Shown: piece after piece, positions 48,675 to 57,178 of the stretch
Layout of the letters: each line of letters begins with the position of its first letter
Position numbering within the stretch: the first letter of the stretch is position 1
Source: Pseudomonas cichorii
GTDB taxonomy: Bacteria; Pseudomonadota; Gammaproteobacteria; Pseudomonadales; Pseudomonadaceae
NCBI RefSeq assembly: GCF_018343775.1
Contig: NZ_CP074349.1
Coordinates: 3,152,001 to 3,216,000, forward strand
DNA: 64,000 nucleotides
Reading direction: 5' to 3'
Made by a program: the position numbers and the translations under genes
Notes under the pieces: generated by a model
What the model saw: the letters and a program-made list of their open reading frames with translations, nothing else
Databases searched by the model: none
What the model was told of the DNA's origin: nothing

Positions 48675-48688
48675 GACTCCACGGAGTC
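48675..48688. promoter_or_regulatory. Short palindrome upstream of tetR, candidate operator
   Basis: GACTCC-AC-GGAGTC, 14 bp, 52 bases upstream of the TetR start. TetR regulators often bind such inverted repeats next to their own gene. The 2-base spacer and short length make this tentative. Confidence 0.35.
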
Positions 48689-48761
48689 AGGCCAAGGAGG
48701 CGACAAGATACGCTAGCGCTGAGGGCATCGCCAAACGGGTAAAGTGCCAAGACGTAACGAA

Positions 48762-48953
48762 TTACATCAGGATTGCTAAAACTGTAATCGCCAAGACGGC
48801 AATACCTATCAAAGACGTCAAAGTGGCCTGCGCGGTTTCTGCAAACAAGGAGCCTTTCACTGGGTACTTTCCCAATGTGAGGGCCTTCATCACAGGCCAG
48901 CCGACAAAGTAGCAAACAGCTCGAAAAACGACTTCAACCAGTATGTCAATCAC
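48762..48953 (-). CDS. Small membrane protein
   Basis: 63 residues from GTG 48953; AAGGA lies 9 bases upstream. It contains an N-terminal amphipathic segment (ILVEVVFRAVCYFVGWPVMKAL) and a strong C-terminal membrane helix (SLIGIAVLAITVLAIL). The codon use and ribosome site support a real gene rather than a shadow. Position between TetR and the sigma-54 activator gives no functional hint. Confidence 0.6.
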   Translation of the reverse strand: MIDILVEVVFRAVCYFVGWPVMKALTLGKYPVKGSLFAETAQATLTSLIGIAVLAITVLAILM

Positions 48954-49053
48954 AGCCGACGATCCTTGATCTGCTTGAAAAGAGAACGGGCCGGTAAATT
49001 ACCATTACCTCATGGGTTGCCGAAGGCCTGATTGGCTGAACATTCAGGCCAGC

Positions 49054-51045
49054 CTAACGAAAGGCATCGGCGCTGAGCCCGAATCGGTTCATTTTGTTAT
49101 ACAGCCCGCCCCGGGACACTTTCAGTTGCTTTGCAGCCAGCCGGATATTTCCGTTGGTGTGCTTAAGCGCATCAATAATCGCGTTCATTTCATGGGCTCC
49201 CAGGTCCGGGGCATCATTGTATTCAGGTCGTGAAGGGGGTTGCGGCCGGAGCGATGCCTGCAGGATTTCCAGAGGCAGGTCGCCTGGCTGGATCGATGCG
49301 CTTGCCGCCAGATTGGTAGCGCGCTCGAGGGTATTTTCAAGTTCGCGCACATTTCCCGGCCATGAATACGCCATGAGCGCGTCCAGCGCCGGGGTGGAAA
49401 TACCCGACACGGACTTGCGCAGTGACTGCGCACAGCGGTCAAGAAAGTGCTGTGCCAGAAGGGAAATATCCTCCTTGCGCATCCGCAATGGCGGCACGGT
49501 GAGGTTCAGGACATTGAGTCGGTAATAAAGGTCTTCCCTGAATGCACCTTCAGCCACTGCCTGGCTCAGGTTACGGTGGGTGGCTGCAATGATCCGGACA
49601 TCCACCTGCCGGGACTTTCTGGCGCCGACGCGAGTCACCTCGCCCTCCTGTAAAACCCGCAGCAGGCTGACCTGTGCATCAAACGACATGTCACCGATTT
49701 CATCGAGAAAGATGGTGCCGCCATCAGCCAGCTCGAACTTGCCCGCAGAACCGCCACGGGCAGACCCGGTAAACGCGCCTTCAACGTGACCGAACAGCTC
49801 GCTTTGAACCAGTTCCCGGGGAATGGCGCCGCAGTTGACGGCCACAAAAGGACCACTGCTACGGTCGCTGGCATTATGGATGGCCTGAGCGAACAGTTCC
49901 TTGCCGGTGCCACTCTCGCCGAGAATCAGCGTGGTGGAGTCGCTGCGACTCGCAATCCTGCCAAGGCGCAGCGCGTCCTGCATGACTCTGGAGTGTCCCT
50001 GAATGCTGTCGAAGGTATAACGAGCCTGAGCCCCCATGATGCGGCGGGTGATTTCGCGGATGCGGCGGTTTTCACGCAGCGACACGATCCGTCCGCCCTG
50101 CCCGGTCAGGCAGACCGAAACCAGGCACACCAGTTGAGTGCCATCGTGAAGCTGAAAGGTACAGTCCAGATCCCGTAAGGCTTCGCCCTGACGCTGCATG
50201 ATTTCTTCGTTCAGCTCACTCTGCCCGAGTTGCAGGAACGGACGCTCCAGCAGTTCAGGTCCGACCCGGAACAACTGGCGGGCATAGCGATTGAGCGCCT
50301 TGATGCAGCCCTTGTCATCAAGAACCACGAGGCCTTCATTGAGCACTTCCAGAACGCTGCGCTGCTCGTCCAGCAGGATCTGCAACGCCATCTGCCGCGA
50401 AACGGCCTCAGCCGCTGCCTGCACGGTACCCAGGGTATGGAAGTGAAACCATCCCGGTTCGGCTGTCAGGGTCAGGATCGCCAGGGTTTCACCACTGGCA
50501 TTGCGAATCGGCGCCGCAGCGCAATGCATTCGGCGCTGCCGCAGGCCATTGGCAAAGTTCTCCTCGGCCAGCACGTAGACCAGGCGATCCTCGGCAATCG
50601 CCAACCCGGTGCAGTTGGTGCCCTGAATGGATTCCAAGAGGCGACTGCCCACCGGCGTGATGTCCAGCCCGCAGAAACTCAGGGTCGTGCCTTGAGGATC
50701 GGTGAGGTTGATATGGCCTCGAGGGTTATAGGCGAGCAGACCGCGCATCACTTCCTGGGCGGTTTCGATCAACAAGGCGTTAACGCTCAGCTTTTCAGCC
50801 AGATCCGTCGGGGTGACGAACCGGTACTCGGCATCTTCAGGGTCGATTCCCTTGTCGATGCTGCGCCGCCATGAAGCCCAGATCACCGGCCTGACCACAG
50901 GATGAGGATCGACCCTGCCTGCAAGACACTCCCGCCAGGCCTGTTGCAGTTCGAGCATCGGCCCGTCATTCAGGGCCAGCGGACCGATGGCGGTGATGTA
51001 GTCCAGTTCATTCTGGGGCAAGGTCAGGAACGAATGATCGGCCAT
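49054..51045 (-). CDS. Sigma-54-dependent transcriptional activator (AcoR-like)
   Basis: 663 residues. An N-terminal GAF-type sensor region (residues ~75-240), a PAS domain (SVLEVLNEGLVVLDDKGCIKALN, ~250-350), the AAA+ sigma-54 activation domain with Walker A GESGTGKE, the sigma-54 contact loop GAFTG, Walker B GGTIFLDEIGDM and the arginine finger region, then a C-terminal Fis-type HTH (NIRLAAKQLKVSRGGLYNKM). This is the AcoR-like architecture, sensing small metabolites. It is divergent from a polyol-type operon whose promoter has a -24/-12 site and two upstream palindromes, so its target is almost certainly that operon. Confidence 0.95.
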   Translation of the reverse strand: MADHSFLTLPQNELDYITAIGPLALNDGPMLELQQAWRECLAGRVDPHPVVRPVIWASWRRSIDKGIDPEDAEYRFVTPTDLAEKLSVNALLIETAQEVMRGLLAYNPRGHINLTDPQGTTLSFCGLDITPVGSRLLESIQGTNCTGLAIAEDRLVYVLAEENFANGLRQRRMHCAAAPIRNASGETLAILTLTAEPGWFHFHTLGTVQAAAEAVSRQMALQILLDEQRSVLEVLNEGLVVLDDKGCIKALNRYARQLFRVGPELLERPFLQLGQSELNEEIMQRQGEALRDLDCTFQLHDGTQLVCLVSVCLTGQGGRIVSLRENRRIREITRRIMGAQARYTFDSIQGHSRVMQDALRLGRIASRSDSTTLILGESGTGKELFAQAIHNASDRSSGPFVAVNCGAIPRELVQSELFGHVEGAFTGSARGGSAGKFELADGGTIFLDEIGDMSFDAQVSLLRVLQEGEVTRVGARKSRQVDVRIIAATHRNLSQAVAEGAFREDLYYRLNVLNLTVPPLRMRKEDISLLAQHFLDRCAQSLRKSVSGISTPALDALMAYSWPGNVRELENTLERATNLAASASIQPGDLPLEILQASLRPQPPSRPEYNDAPDLGAHEMNAIIDALKHTNGNIRLAAKQLKVSRGGLYNKMNRFGLSADAFR

Positions 51046-51072
51046 TTGCAGCTCTCGAAGTGTTCATTTCTT

Positions 51073-51096
51073 TGACATGTCATTGTAGACATGTCT
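51073..51096. promoter_or_regulatory. Tandem palindromes, candidate activator binding sites (UAS)
   Basis: Two perfect 10-bp palindromes, TGACATGTCA (51073-51082) and AGACATGTCT (51087-51096), share the core GACATGTC and are 14 bases apart centre to centre. They lie about 80 bases upstream of the -24 element, a usual distance for a sigma-54 activator. The divergent regulator gene starts at 51045, so they may also autoregulate it. Confidence 0.75.
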
Positions 51097-51161
51097 TTCA
51101 AATAGACACTCCTACATGCGCACAAACAGATATTTTCATTACATATCAATACCTTGAGAAG

Positions 51162-51177
51162 TGGCACAGGGCTTGCT
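51162..51177 (+). promoter_or_regulatory. Sigma-54 promoter (-24/-12)
   Basis: TGGCACA-GGGC-TTGCT, with the invariant GG (51163-51164) and GC (51175-51176) 10 bases apart. This is within one base of the TGGCACG-N4-TTGCW consensus. Transcription would start near 51188 and read into the Gfo/Idh/MocA gene about 55 bases on. Confidence 0.85.
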
Positions 51178-51243
51178 CTCCCGTCCATAGAGCGAAGTGA
51201 GTTCACTCGCTCGCCCCATGACAACAACAAGGAACGCATGCAT

Positions 51244-52260
51244 ATGAGCAAGATCATCCGCCTGGGACTCATCGGTGCAGGCCGCATGGGCAGTTTTCAC
51301 GGCCAGACAGCCGCCCTGCATATTCCGGGAGCCTGCCTGGCTGCCATTGCCGACCCGACACCGGGACAAGCCGCTCGCCTGGCTGAAAAATTCAATGTGC
51401 AGAAGGTCTACACCGACCCGCAGCAATTGCTGGATGATCCTGATATCGATGGGGTTCTGATTGCGGCTCCGGCTCGCAGCCATGCTGAACTGGTCATCGC
51501 AGCCGCACGGGCCGGAAAAGGCGTTTTTTGCGAAAAACCCATGGCAATCACACTGGATGAAGCCGACCGGGCCATCGCTGCAGCCGCCGATGCCCAAGTG
51601 CCTTTGCAAGTGGGGTTCAACAGGCGTTTTGCCAGAAGCTTTCGCCAGGCGCATCTGGATGTTGTCTCGGGCCGCATCGGCACACCGCAACTGCTGCGCT
51701 CAGTCACCCGGGACCCGGCATTGAATAATCCGGCTGGCATCGGGCAGTGGGTGATTTTCCTGGAAACACTGATCCACGATTTCGATGCCCTGCTCTACCT
51801 GAACTCCGGCGCCAAGGCCGTGGAGGTGAATGTCATGGCCGATGCACTGGTCGCTCCGGCCTACAAGGACAAGGGCCTGCTCGACACCGCGGTGGTAACG
51901 ATTCGTTTCGATAACGGCGCCATCGCCACTGCCGAGGCCAATTTCCAGGCAGTCTATGGCTACGATGTGCGGGGTGAGGTCTTTGGCAGTGCAGGCATGC
52001 TGACCATGGGCAGCGTTGCCCAGTCCGAACTGGTTCGTTATCTGGCCGATGGCATCCAGGCCGACACCCAGCGCATGGACACCGACCTGCTGCGCGATGC
52101 CTACATTGCCGAACTCAACCACTTTGCAGACTGCCTGCGCACGGGCGAAAAACCATTGGCAAGCGGTGAGGATGCCAGAGCGGCACTGGCCATTGCCCGC
52201 GCCTGCATCGAGTCAGTCCAGCAGGGCAAGACGATCCGGATAGCAGGAGAACAGCCATGA
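51244..52260 (+). CDS. Gfo/Idh/MocA-family oxidoreductase (inositol-dehydrogenase-like)
   Basis: 338 residues from ATG 51244; the in-frame ATG 51238 is equally near to AAGGA and cannot be excluded. Rossmann motif LGLIGAGRMGSFH at the N-terminus, the EKPMAIT motif (catalytic Lys) and GFNRRF follow, and the WVIFLETLIHDFDALLYL region carries the His/Asp pair typical of inositol 2-dehydrogenase-like enzymes. Such enzymes oxidise sugar or cyclitol hydroxyls with NAD(P). It is the first gene of a sigma-54-controlled operon; the next gene overlaps its stop (ATGA). Confidence 0.92.
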   Translation: MSKIIRLGLIGAGRMGSFHGQTAALHIPGACLAAIADPTPGQAARLAEKFNVQKVYTDPQQLLDDPDIDGVLIAAPARSHAELVIAAARAGKGVFCEKPMAITLDEADRAIAAAADAQVPLQVGFNRRFARSFRQAHLDVVSGRIGTPQLLRSVTRDPALNNPAGIGQWVIFLETLIHDFDALLYLNSGAKAVEVNVMADALVAPAYKDKGLLDTAVVTIRFDNGAIATAEANFQAVYGYDVRGEVFGSAGMLTMGSVAQSELVRYLADGIQADTQRMDTDLLRDAYIAELNHFADCLRTGEKPLASGEDARAALAIARACIESVQQGKTIRIAGEQP

Positions 52261-53048
52261 GTTTCTGCCCCTTCACACTGGCCGTCAGCGCCGAAATGGT
52301 GTTTCTCGACCTGCCCTTCGTAGAGCGCGTTCGACGCATCCATGAGCTGGGTTTCAGTGCCGAAATCTGGGACTGGACCACCAAGGACATCGCTGCGCTG
52401 AGTGCCACCGGTGCTGATTTCACCTCCATGACCGGTTATATCTGGGGCAACCTGACAGACGCCGAAGATATTCAGCGCTTGCTGGACAGCGCCAGAGAAT
52501 CACTGGCCGTTGCCGAGCACCTGAACTGCCCCAGCCTCAACCTGCATGGCACCGGCCTGGATAACAAAGGCCTGCCGGTCAAACCCGTCAGTCATGCCAA
52601 TGGCCGGATGTGGCTGAGCGCCTGCAAGACTCTGGAAAAGATTGCCCGCCTGGGTGAAGAGCATGGAAAAGTATTCCTGCTGGAAAACCTCAATACTCAG
52701 GTTGACCATCCCGGCACGCCTTTCGCCAGGGCCGAAGACACGCTGGTCCTGATCGAAGCCGTGGACAGCCCGCACCTGAAAATGAATCTGGACCTTTATC
52801 ACGCACAAATTGGCGAGGGAAACCTGATCGAACTGATCCAGCGTGCCGGAACGGCCATCGGCGAGATTCAGGTGGCCGATGTACCGGGACGCATGGAGCC
52901 GGGCACCGGCGAGATCCATTACCCGGCCATTGCCAAAGCCCTGCATCACATGGGTTATCAGGGCGTGGTGGGGCTGGAAGGCTGGGCCAGCGGCGATCCG
53001 GTCATTGCGCTGGAGCGCTTCCGCCAGGCTTTTACCCTGTCGGCGTAA
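52257..53048 (+). CDS. Hydroxypyruvate isomerase-like TIM-barrel enzyme
   Basis: 263 residues; the ATG overlaps the preceding stop. The xylose-isomerase-like barrel fold is evident: EIWDWTTKDI near the start, LNLHGTGLD, LLENLNTQVDHPG (metal-ligand Glu), MNLDLYHAQIGEGN (Asp, His), VADVPGRMEPGTGEIHY (Asp, Glu) and VVGLEGW (Glu). This pattern matches the Hyi/OtnI group that isomerises 2-keto sugars or hydroxypyruvate. With the oxidoreductase it forms a two-step oxidation/isomerisation route for an unidentified sugar or polyol. Confidence 0.88.
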   Translation: MSFCPFTLAVSAEMVFLDLPFVERVRRIHELGFSAEIWDWTTKDIAALSATGADFTSMTGYIWGNLTDAEDIQRLLDSARESLAVAEHLNCPSLNLHGTGLDNKGLPVKPVSHANGRMWLSACKTLEKIARLGEEHGKVFLLENLNTQVDHPGTPFARAEDTLVLIEAVDSPHLKMNLDLYHAQIGEGNLIELIQRAGTAIGEIQVADVPGRMEPGTGEIHYPAIAKALHHMGYQGVVGLEGWASGDPVIALERFRQAFTLSA

Positions 53049-53108
53049 CCACCCGAAGCATTGATCCACTGATGAATTTCAACTCATAAGAACAAGAGGA
53101 AAACCATC

Positions 53109-54029
53109 ATGCGTCGCTACTTGTTTGCACTGGCCTCTCTGGCACTGCTGTTCAGCCACAGCGTTTTTGCCGATGCCCGGATCGGCGTCAGCATCGCCAA
53201 GGTCGACGACAACTTCATGACCTATGTGCGCAGCGGTCTGAACGATGCCGCGAAGAAGGAAAACGTACAGATTCAGTTCGAGGATGCCCAGGGCGATGTG
53301 GTTCGCCAGCTCAGCCAGGTCGAGGGTTTCATCAGCCAGAAGGTGAATGCAATCATTGTCTTGCCGGTCGATACCGCCGCCGCAGTCAATATCACCCGTG
53401 CAGCTACAAAGGCCGGAATACCGCTGGTCTACGTCAATCGCCGCCCCGACCAGCGCCCCCTGCCCGCCGGCGTGGTCGCCGTAGCCTCGGAGGACATCCA
53501 GGCCGGGCAACTGCAAATGCAGTACCTGGCGGAAAAGATGGGTGGCAAGGGTAATCTGGCGATCATCATGGGCGATCTGGTGCAAAACGCCACCCAAGGC
53601 CGGACCGAGGGGGTCAAGCAGATTCTGAAGAACTACCCGGACATCAAGATCGTCGGCGAACAGAGCGCCATGTGGCAGCGCGACAAAGGCATGGACCTGA
53701 CCAGCAACTGGCTGCTGGCAGGAGTCAGGATCGATGCCGTAGTCGCCAACAATGATGAAATGTCTATCGGGGCCGCCATGGCCTTGAAGCAGGCCGGACA
53801 AGGCTCGACCCCCGTGGTCGGCATCGACGGTCTGCCCGATGGACTGGCGGCCATCAAGCGTGGCCAACTGGCAGCATCGGTGTTTCAGGACCCCAAAGCC
53901 CAGGCCAGCAGCGCCATCACTGCCGCGCTACGGATGATCAAGGGCGAAACTGTGGAGCCCGATATCTGGGTACCTTATCAATTGATCAAGCCGGAGCAGG
54001 TAGAGGAGTTCGCGCAACATTTCAAATAA
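53109..54029 (+). CDS. Periplasmic sugar-binding protein (family 4/LacI-like), apparently orphan
   Basis: 306 residues from ATG 53109 with AAGAGGA upstream. A signal peptide (cut near HSVFA-DA) precedes a periplasmic-binding-protein fold with two Rossmann-like lobes: RIGVSIAKVDDNFMTYVRSGLNDAAKKENV, VEGFISQKVNAIIVLPVDT, VYVNRRP and VVANNDEMSIGAAMALKQAG. These resemble ribose-, myo-inositol- and rhizopine-binding proteins. No permease or ATPase gene follows; the next genes belong to the ebo cluster, so its partners must be elsewhere or it acts in chemotaxis or sensing. Confidence 0.9.
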   Translation: MRRYLFALASLALLFSHSVFADARIGVSIAKVDDNFMTYVRSGLNDAAKKENVQIQFEDAQGDVVRQLSQVEGFISQKVNAIIVLPVDTAAAVNITRAATKAGIPLVYVNRRPDQRPLPAGVVAVASEDIQAGQLQMQYLAEKMGGKGNLAIIMGDLVQNATQGRTEGVKQILKNYPDIKIVGEQSAMWQRDKGMDLTSNWLLAGVRIDAVVANNDEMSIGAAMALKQAGQGSTPVVGIDGLPDGLAAIKRGQLAASVFQDPKAQASSAITAALRMIKGETVEPDIWVPYQLIKPEQVEEFAQHFK

Positions 54030-54413
54030 CTTCGGGTAAAGCGCTCACTGAATGAGTGGCCGAGTGTTGCGGATAAATCCGGGGAAGATGACGCTCTTTC
54101 CATTGCCGCGACACTTGGCCAAAGCCCAAAAAAGACGATAACGAATCTCATTTATAAATAAAAAATAATCTCAATAACAGCAATTATTACCCCACAAGAA
54201 CTTCTTTGATTCCCTCCAGAACTTCCTCCGCAAATTCTGTCATTTCACATACTTGCAAAACGCTAGCACTGAACTACATTGCTATTGATTCCAAGCCTGA
54301 ACACTCAGGCGCCCTACCCGTTTGGTTGTAGAGACAGGAGTAATGCCGGCCCCGGATGCAGTTTGAAATATCTGACAAGGACACTCAGTCATAACAATCA
54401 AGAGGGATGCTTG
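54030..54413. other. AT-rich intergenic region upstream of the ebo cluster
   Basis: 384 bases, with 54130-54260 markedly AT-rich and G-poor. It probably contains the ebo promoter and any terminator for the sugar-binding gene. An in-frame extension of the next ORF runs back to 54279 but lacks a ribosome site; ATG 54414 has AGAGGG seven bases upstream. No clear promoter hexamers were read. Confidence 0.5.
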
Positions 54414-56297
54414 ATGAAGCATAGTCAGTTGTACCGTGCACTCTCGAAAACAGGAGTCGCCGGAAGTTGGTGGCTATCCTTGCTGTGTTTTTCGATTCTG
54501 GTCATCACCAGTTTTCTGTTGTTTGGTGAGCAGATCGAACACTTCCTGACCGGTTTGAGCCTGACGACTCCATCAGACCCCATTCAGAAGTTAAACCTCG
54601 CCCTTCTGCTGATTGCGCTGCTTGCGTTCGATGTCGTACTGCCTGTGCCCTCCAGTATCGTGGCGCTGATGGCGGTGGCGTTGCTGGGCAGTGTCGGCGG
54701 TTATCTGGTCATTTTCATTGGGCTGTGCCTGGGTGCCGGAATGGGCTATGCCCTGGGGGCCGGTTACTTGCGACTGCTGTCCAGGCGCCTGGCGGTCAAC
54801 AAGCGCAGTAGCGGGCAACTGGCCTATCAGCTCAGTACCCTGTCGCTGATCTGTCTTCGTGGCGTGCCGGTACTGGCCGAAACTTCGGTGGTGGCCGCTG
54901 GCATGCAGCGCTATCCGCTGCGTCAGTTCCTGCTGGTCACTACTCTGGCGAATGCCGGGCTTGCACTGGCCTACAGCGCCATCGGCACCTATCTGATGGA
55001 AAAAAACGCACTGTTGGCCACGGTACTGGCCAGCATGGTGTTGCCCGGCCTGTTCATCGCCGGTCGCAGCCTGGTGAAAACCATAAAGAGCCGCGCTGCA
55101 AAAGACACCGACAGTCCTTTGCAGGGCCGTTTCGAGGTCAGTTACAACTATCCGGTGGTTTTTACCGATCACCTGTTTGACCCGAAAAATGACTGCTTGC
55201 GTGCGCAACTCACCGCTGAGAAGGCTGGCCAGATAACAGTATTGATCTTTGCCGACGAGCAACTGCTCAAGTCGTCGCCTCACCTTCTGCCGCAGATTGA
55301 TGCCTACTTTGCCGCGCACAGCAATGACCTTCGTTTGCAGACCGCGCCCATTGCGGTGCCTGCAGGTGAACTGAGCAAAACCCCGCAAGTCCTGCACCGG
55401 CTCTATGAACACATGTTGCAGCACGGGCTGGACCGGCATTGTTATGTGCTGGCCATGGGCGGCGGTGCCGTGCTGGATGCCGTGGGCTATTCCTGCGCCA
55501 CCTTCCATCGTGGCATGCGCCTGATTCGTATCCCGACCACAGTGCTGGCCCAGAACGATGCCGGTATCGGCGTCAAGAACGGCATCAACGCCTTTGGCCA
55601 GAAGAACCTGCTCGGCGCGTTCTGCCCGGCCAATGCTGTGATCAACGACTTTCAGATGCTGCTCAGCCTGTCCCAGCGAGACCGGATCGCCGGATTGGCC
55701 GAAGCCGTGAAAGTCGCTGCCATCAAGGACTCGGCCTTTTTCCAGTGGATGGAGCAACAAGCCCAGGCGCTGGCGACCTTTGAACACAGCGCCAGCCGTT
55801 ACGCCATCCGCCGTTGCGCGGAGCTGCATCTGAGGCATATCACAGGCGCAGGCGACCCGTTCGAGCGGGGCAACGGTCGGCCACTGGATTACGGACACTG
55901 GTCCGCCCACAAGCTGGAAAACCTGAGCCAGCACCGCTTGCGCCATGGTGAAGCAGTGGCCGTGGGCATGGCCCTGGACGCGCTGTACGCCAATGCGGTG
56001 AAGCTGCTGTCGGACACCGATACGGAGCGCCTGCTACACCTGCTCGTGCAACTGGGTTTCAGCCTCAACCCACCGGAACTGTTGCTCAAGGACGCCCAAG
56101 GCCGCTCGCTGATCGTGCAAGGGCTGGAAGAGTTCAGGCAGCACCTTGGCGGTCAGCTTTCCATCCCGATGCTCACCCGCCTGGGTGAATCCACCGATCT
56201 GCACGAGATCGATTTCGCCCTGATGGAGCAGGCTTTGCAGCGCCTGTCGTCCTACAGCACATCGCCCCTCGGCTGGACCAAGAGTTGCCCTGAATGA
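54414..56297 (+). CDS. eboD: DedA/VTT membrane domain fused to 3-dehydroquinate synthase-like enzyme (EboD-type)
   Basis: 627 residues. Residues ~20-225 form a DedA/VTT-like membrane domain with several helices and the LPVPSSIVALMAVALLG and RGVPVLAETSVVAAG motifs that recall the DedA G-x-P and re-entrant loops. A short basic linker (KTIKSRAAKD) leads to a dehydroquinate-synthase fold: YVLAMGGGAVLDAVGYSCATF, IPTTVLAQNDAGIGVKNGIN, AEAVKVA (metal Glu), LDYGHWSAHKLE and RHGEAVAVGMALD (metal His). The family makes cyclic products from sugar phosphates; EboD is the ebo-cluster member. Both domains look intact and are in one frame. No cytosolic AroB partner genes are here. Confidence 0.9.
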   Translation: MKHSQLYRALSKTGVAGSWWLSLLCFSILVITSFLLFGEQIEHFLTGLSLTTPSDPIQKLNLALLLIALLAFDVVLPVPSSIVALMAVALLGSVGGYLVIFIGLCLGAGMGYALGAGYLRLLSRRLAVNKRSSGQLAYQLSTLSLICLRGVPVLAETSVVAAGMQRYPLRQFLLVTTLANAGLALAYSAIGTYLMEKNALLATVLASMVLPGLFIAGRSLVKTIKSRAAKDTDSPLQGRFEVSYNYPVVFTDHLFDPKNDCLRAQLTAEKAGQITVLIFADEQLLKSSPHLLPQIDAYFAAHSNDLRLQTAPIAVPAGELSKTPQVLHRLYEHMLQHGLDRHCYVLAMGGGAVLDAVGYSCATFHRGMRLIRIPTTVLAQNDAGIGVKNGINAFGQKNLLGAFCPANAVINDFQMLLSLSQRDRIAGLAEAVKVAAIKDSAFFQWMEQQAQALATFEHSASRYAIRRCAELHLRHITGAGDPFERGNGRPLDYGHWSAHKLENLSQHRLRHGEAVAVGMALDALYANAVKLLSDTDTERLLHLLVQLGFSLNPPELLLKDAQGRSLIVQGLEEFRQHLGGQLSIPMLTRLGESTDLHEIDFALMEQALQRLSSYSTSPLGWTKSCPE

Positions 56298-57178
56298 ACC
56301 AGACCTCCTTGAAAACCTGGATGACACTGGGCCGTGTCTCCAATCTGCCGACGGTATGGACCAATACCCTGGCAGCCGCATTGTTGGCCAGCAGCGCTGG
56401 CGCCCTCGCCCCGCCCTCGCTGCTGGTCTGGGGCCTGCTGCTGGTGGTGCTGTCGCTGCTTTATCTGTTCGGCATGCTCTTGAACGACCTGCTGGATGCC
56501 GACTGGGATCAGCAACACGATAACCCGCGCCCCATTACCCTCGGACTGGTCAGCCGCCAGCAGGTCGCACTGGCTGTCGGCGCGCTGATTCTGGTGGCGG
56601 CCGTCGCGATACTGGGCCTGAGCCAGTTGATCGAAGAACCGGACTGGCTACTGGGCAGCGCGGCGCTGTTGCTCGGCTTCATCCTGGCCTACAACATTCT
56701 GCACAAGAAATACCCCCACAGCGTCTGGCTGATGGGCGCCTGCCGCTCGGCGCTTTACCTGACAGCGGCTGCCAGTCTGAGCGTACCGCCGGAACCCATC
56801 TGGCTTTGCGCAGCATTGCTGGGTGCCTACATCAGTGGCCTGACCTACCTGGCTCGCCAGGAACATCGCAACCAGTTGCTCAGCCGCTTCCCGCTGATTC
56901 TGATGCTGAGCCCGCTGATTCTGGTCAGCTACGCCAGCAACGGCATGTTCTGGCTGGTACTGCTGATCTGGCTCGTCTGGCTGGGACGCAATTACTGGCG
57001 TCATCTGGCCAACCCGCAGCATCGTCAGGTCCGTGCGTTCATCGGCGCCGGTCTGGCAGCACTGCCGCTGTTCGACGCCATGGTTCTGGCCCTGGCGGAT
57101 CAGCCATGGGGCAGCCTGCTGTGCGTTCTGGTGTTCTTTCTGCTCCCTCGCTTCCAACGCTGGATCAAGCCGACATGA
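56294..57178 (+). CDS. eboC: UbiA-family prenyltransferase (EboC)
   Basis: 294 residues; the ATG overlaps the previous stop (ATGA). UbiA hallmarks are present: RVSNLPTVWTNTLAA at the start, the first Asp-rich motif NDLLDADWDQQ, followed by RPITLGLVSRQQ, and several membrane helices; the second Asp-rich loop is less clear (ARQEHRNQLLSRF region). UbiA enzymes attach polyprenyl groups to aromatic or polar acceptors in the membrane. It is the EboC position in the ebo cluster, whose cyanobacterial counterpart is needed for scytonemin-precursor export. Confidence 0.9.
   Translation: MNQTSLKTWMTLGRVSNLPTVWTNTLAAALLASSAGALAPPSLLVWGLLLVVLSLLYLFGMLLNDLLDADWDQQHDNPRPITLGLVSRQQVALAVGALILVAAVAILGLSQLIEEPDWLLGSAALLLGFILAYNILHKKYPHSVWLMGACRSALYLTAAASLSVPPEPIWLCAALLGAYISGLTYLARQEHRNQLLSRFPLILMLSPLILVSYASNGMFWLVLLIWLVWLGRNYWRHLANPQHRQVRAFIGAGLAALPLFDAMVLALADQPWGSLLCVLVFFLLPRFQRWIKPT

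Noticed and set aside
48646..48915. 89-codon minus-strand ORF overlapping the 63-residue membrane protein
   Set aside because: No ribosome site, and the alternative frame at 48762-48953 has one together with a clear membrane helix.
49025..49050. Inverted repeat GGCCTGA / TCAGGCC after the sigma-54 activator gene
   Set aside because: Loop of 12 bases, short stem and no T tract; too weak to call a terminator.
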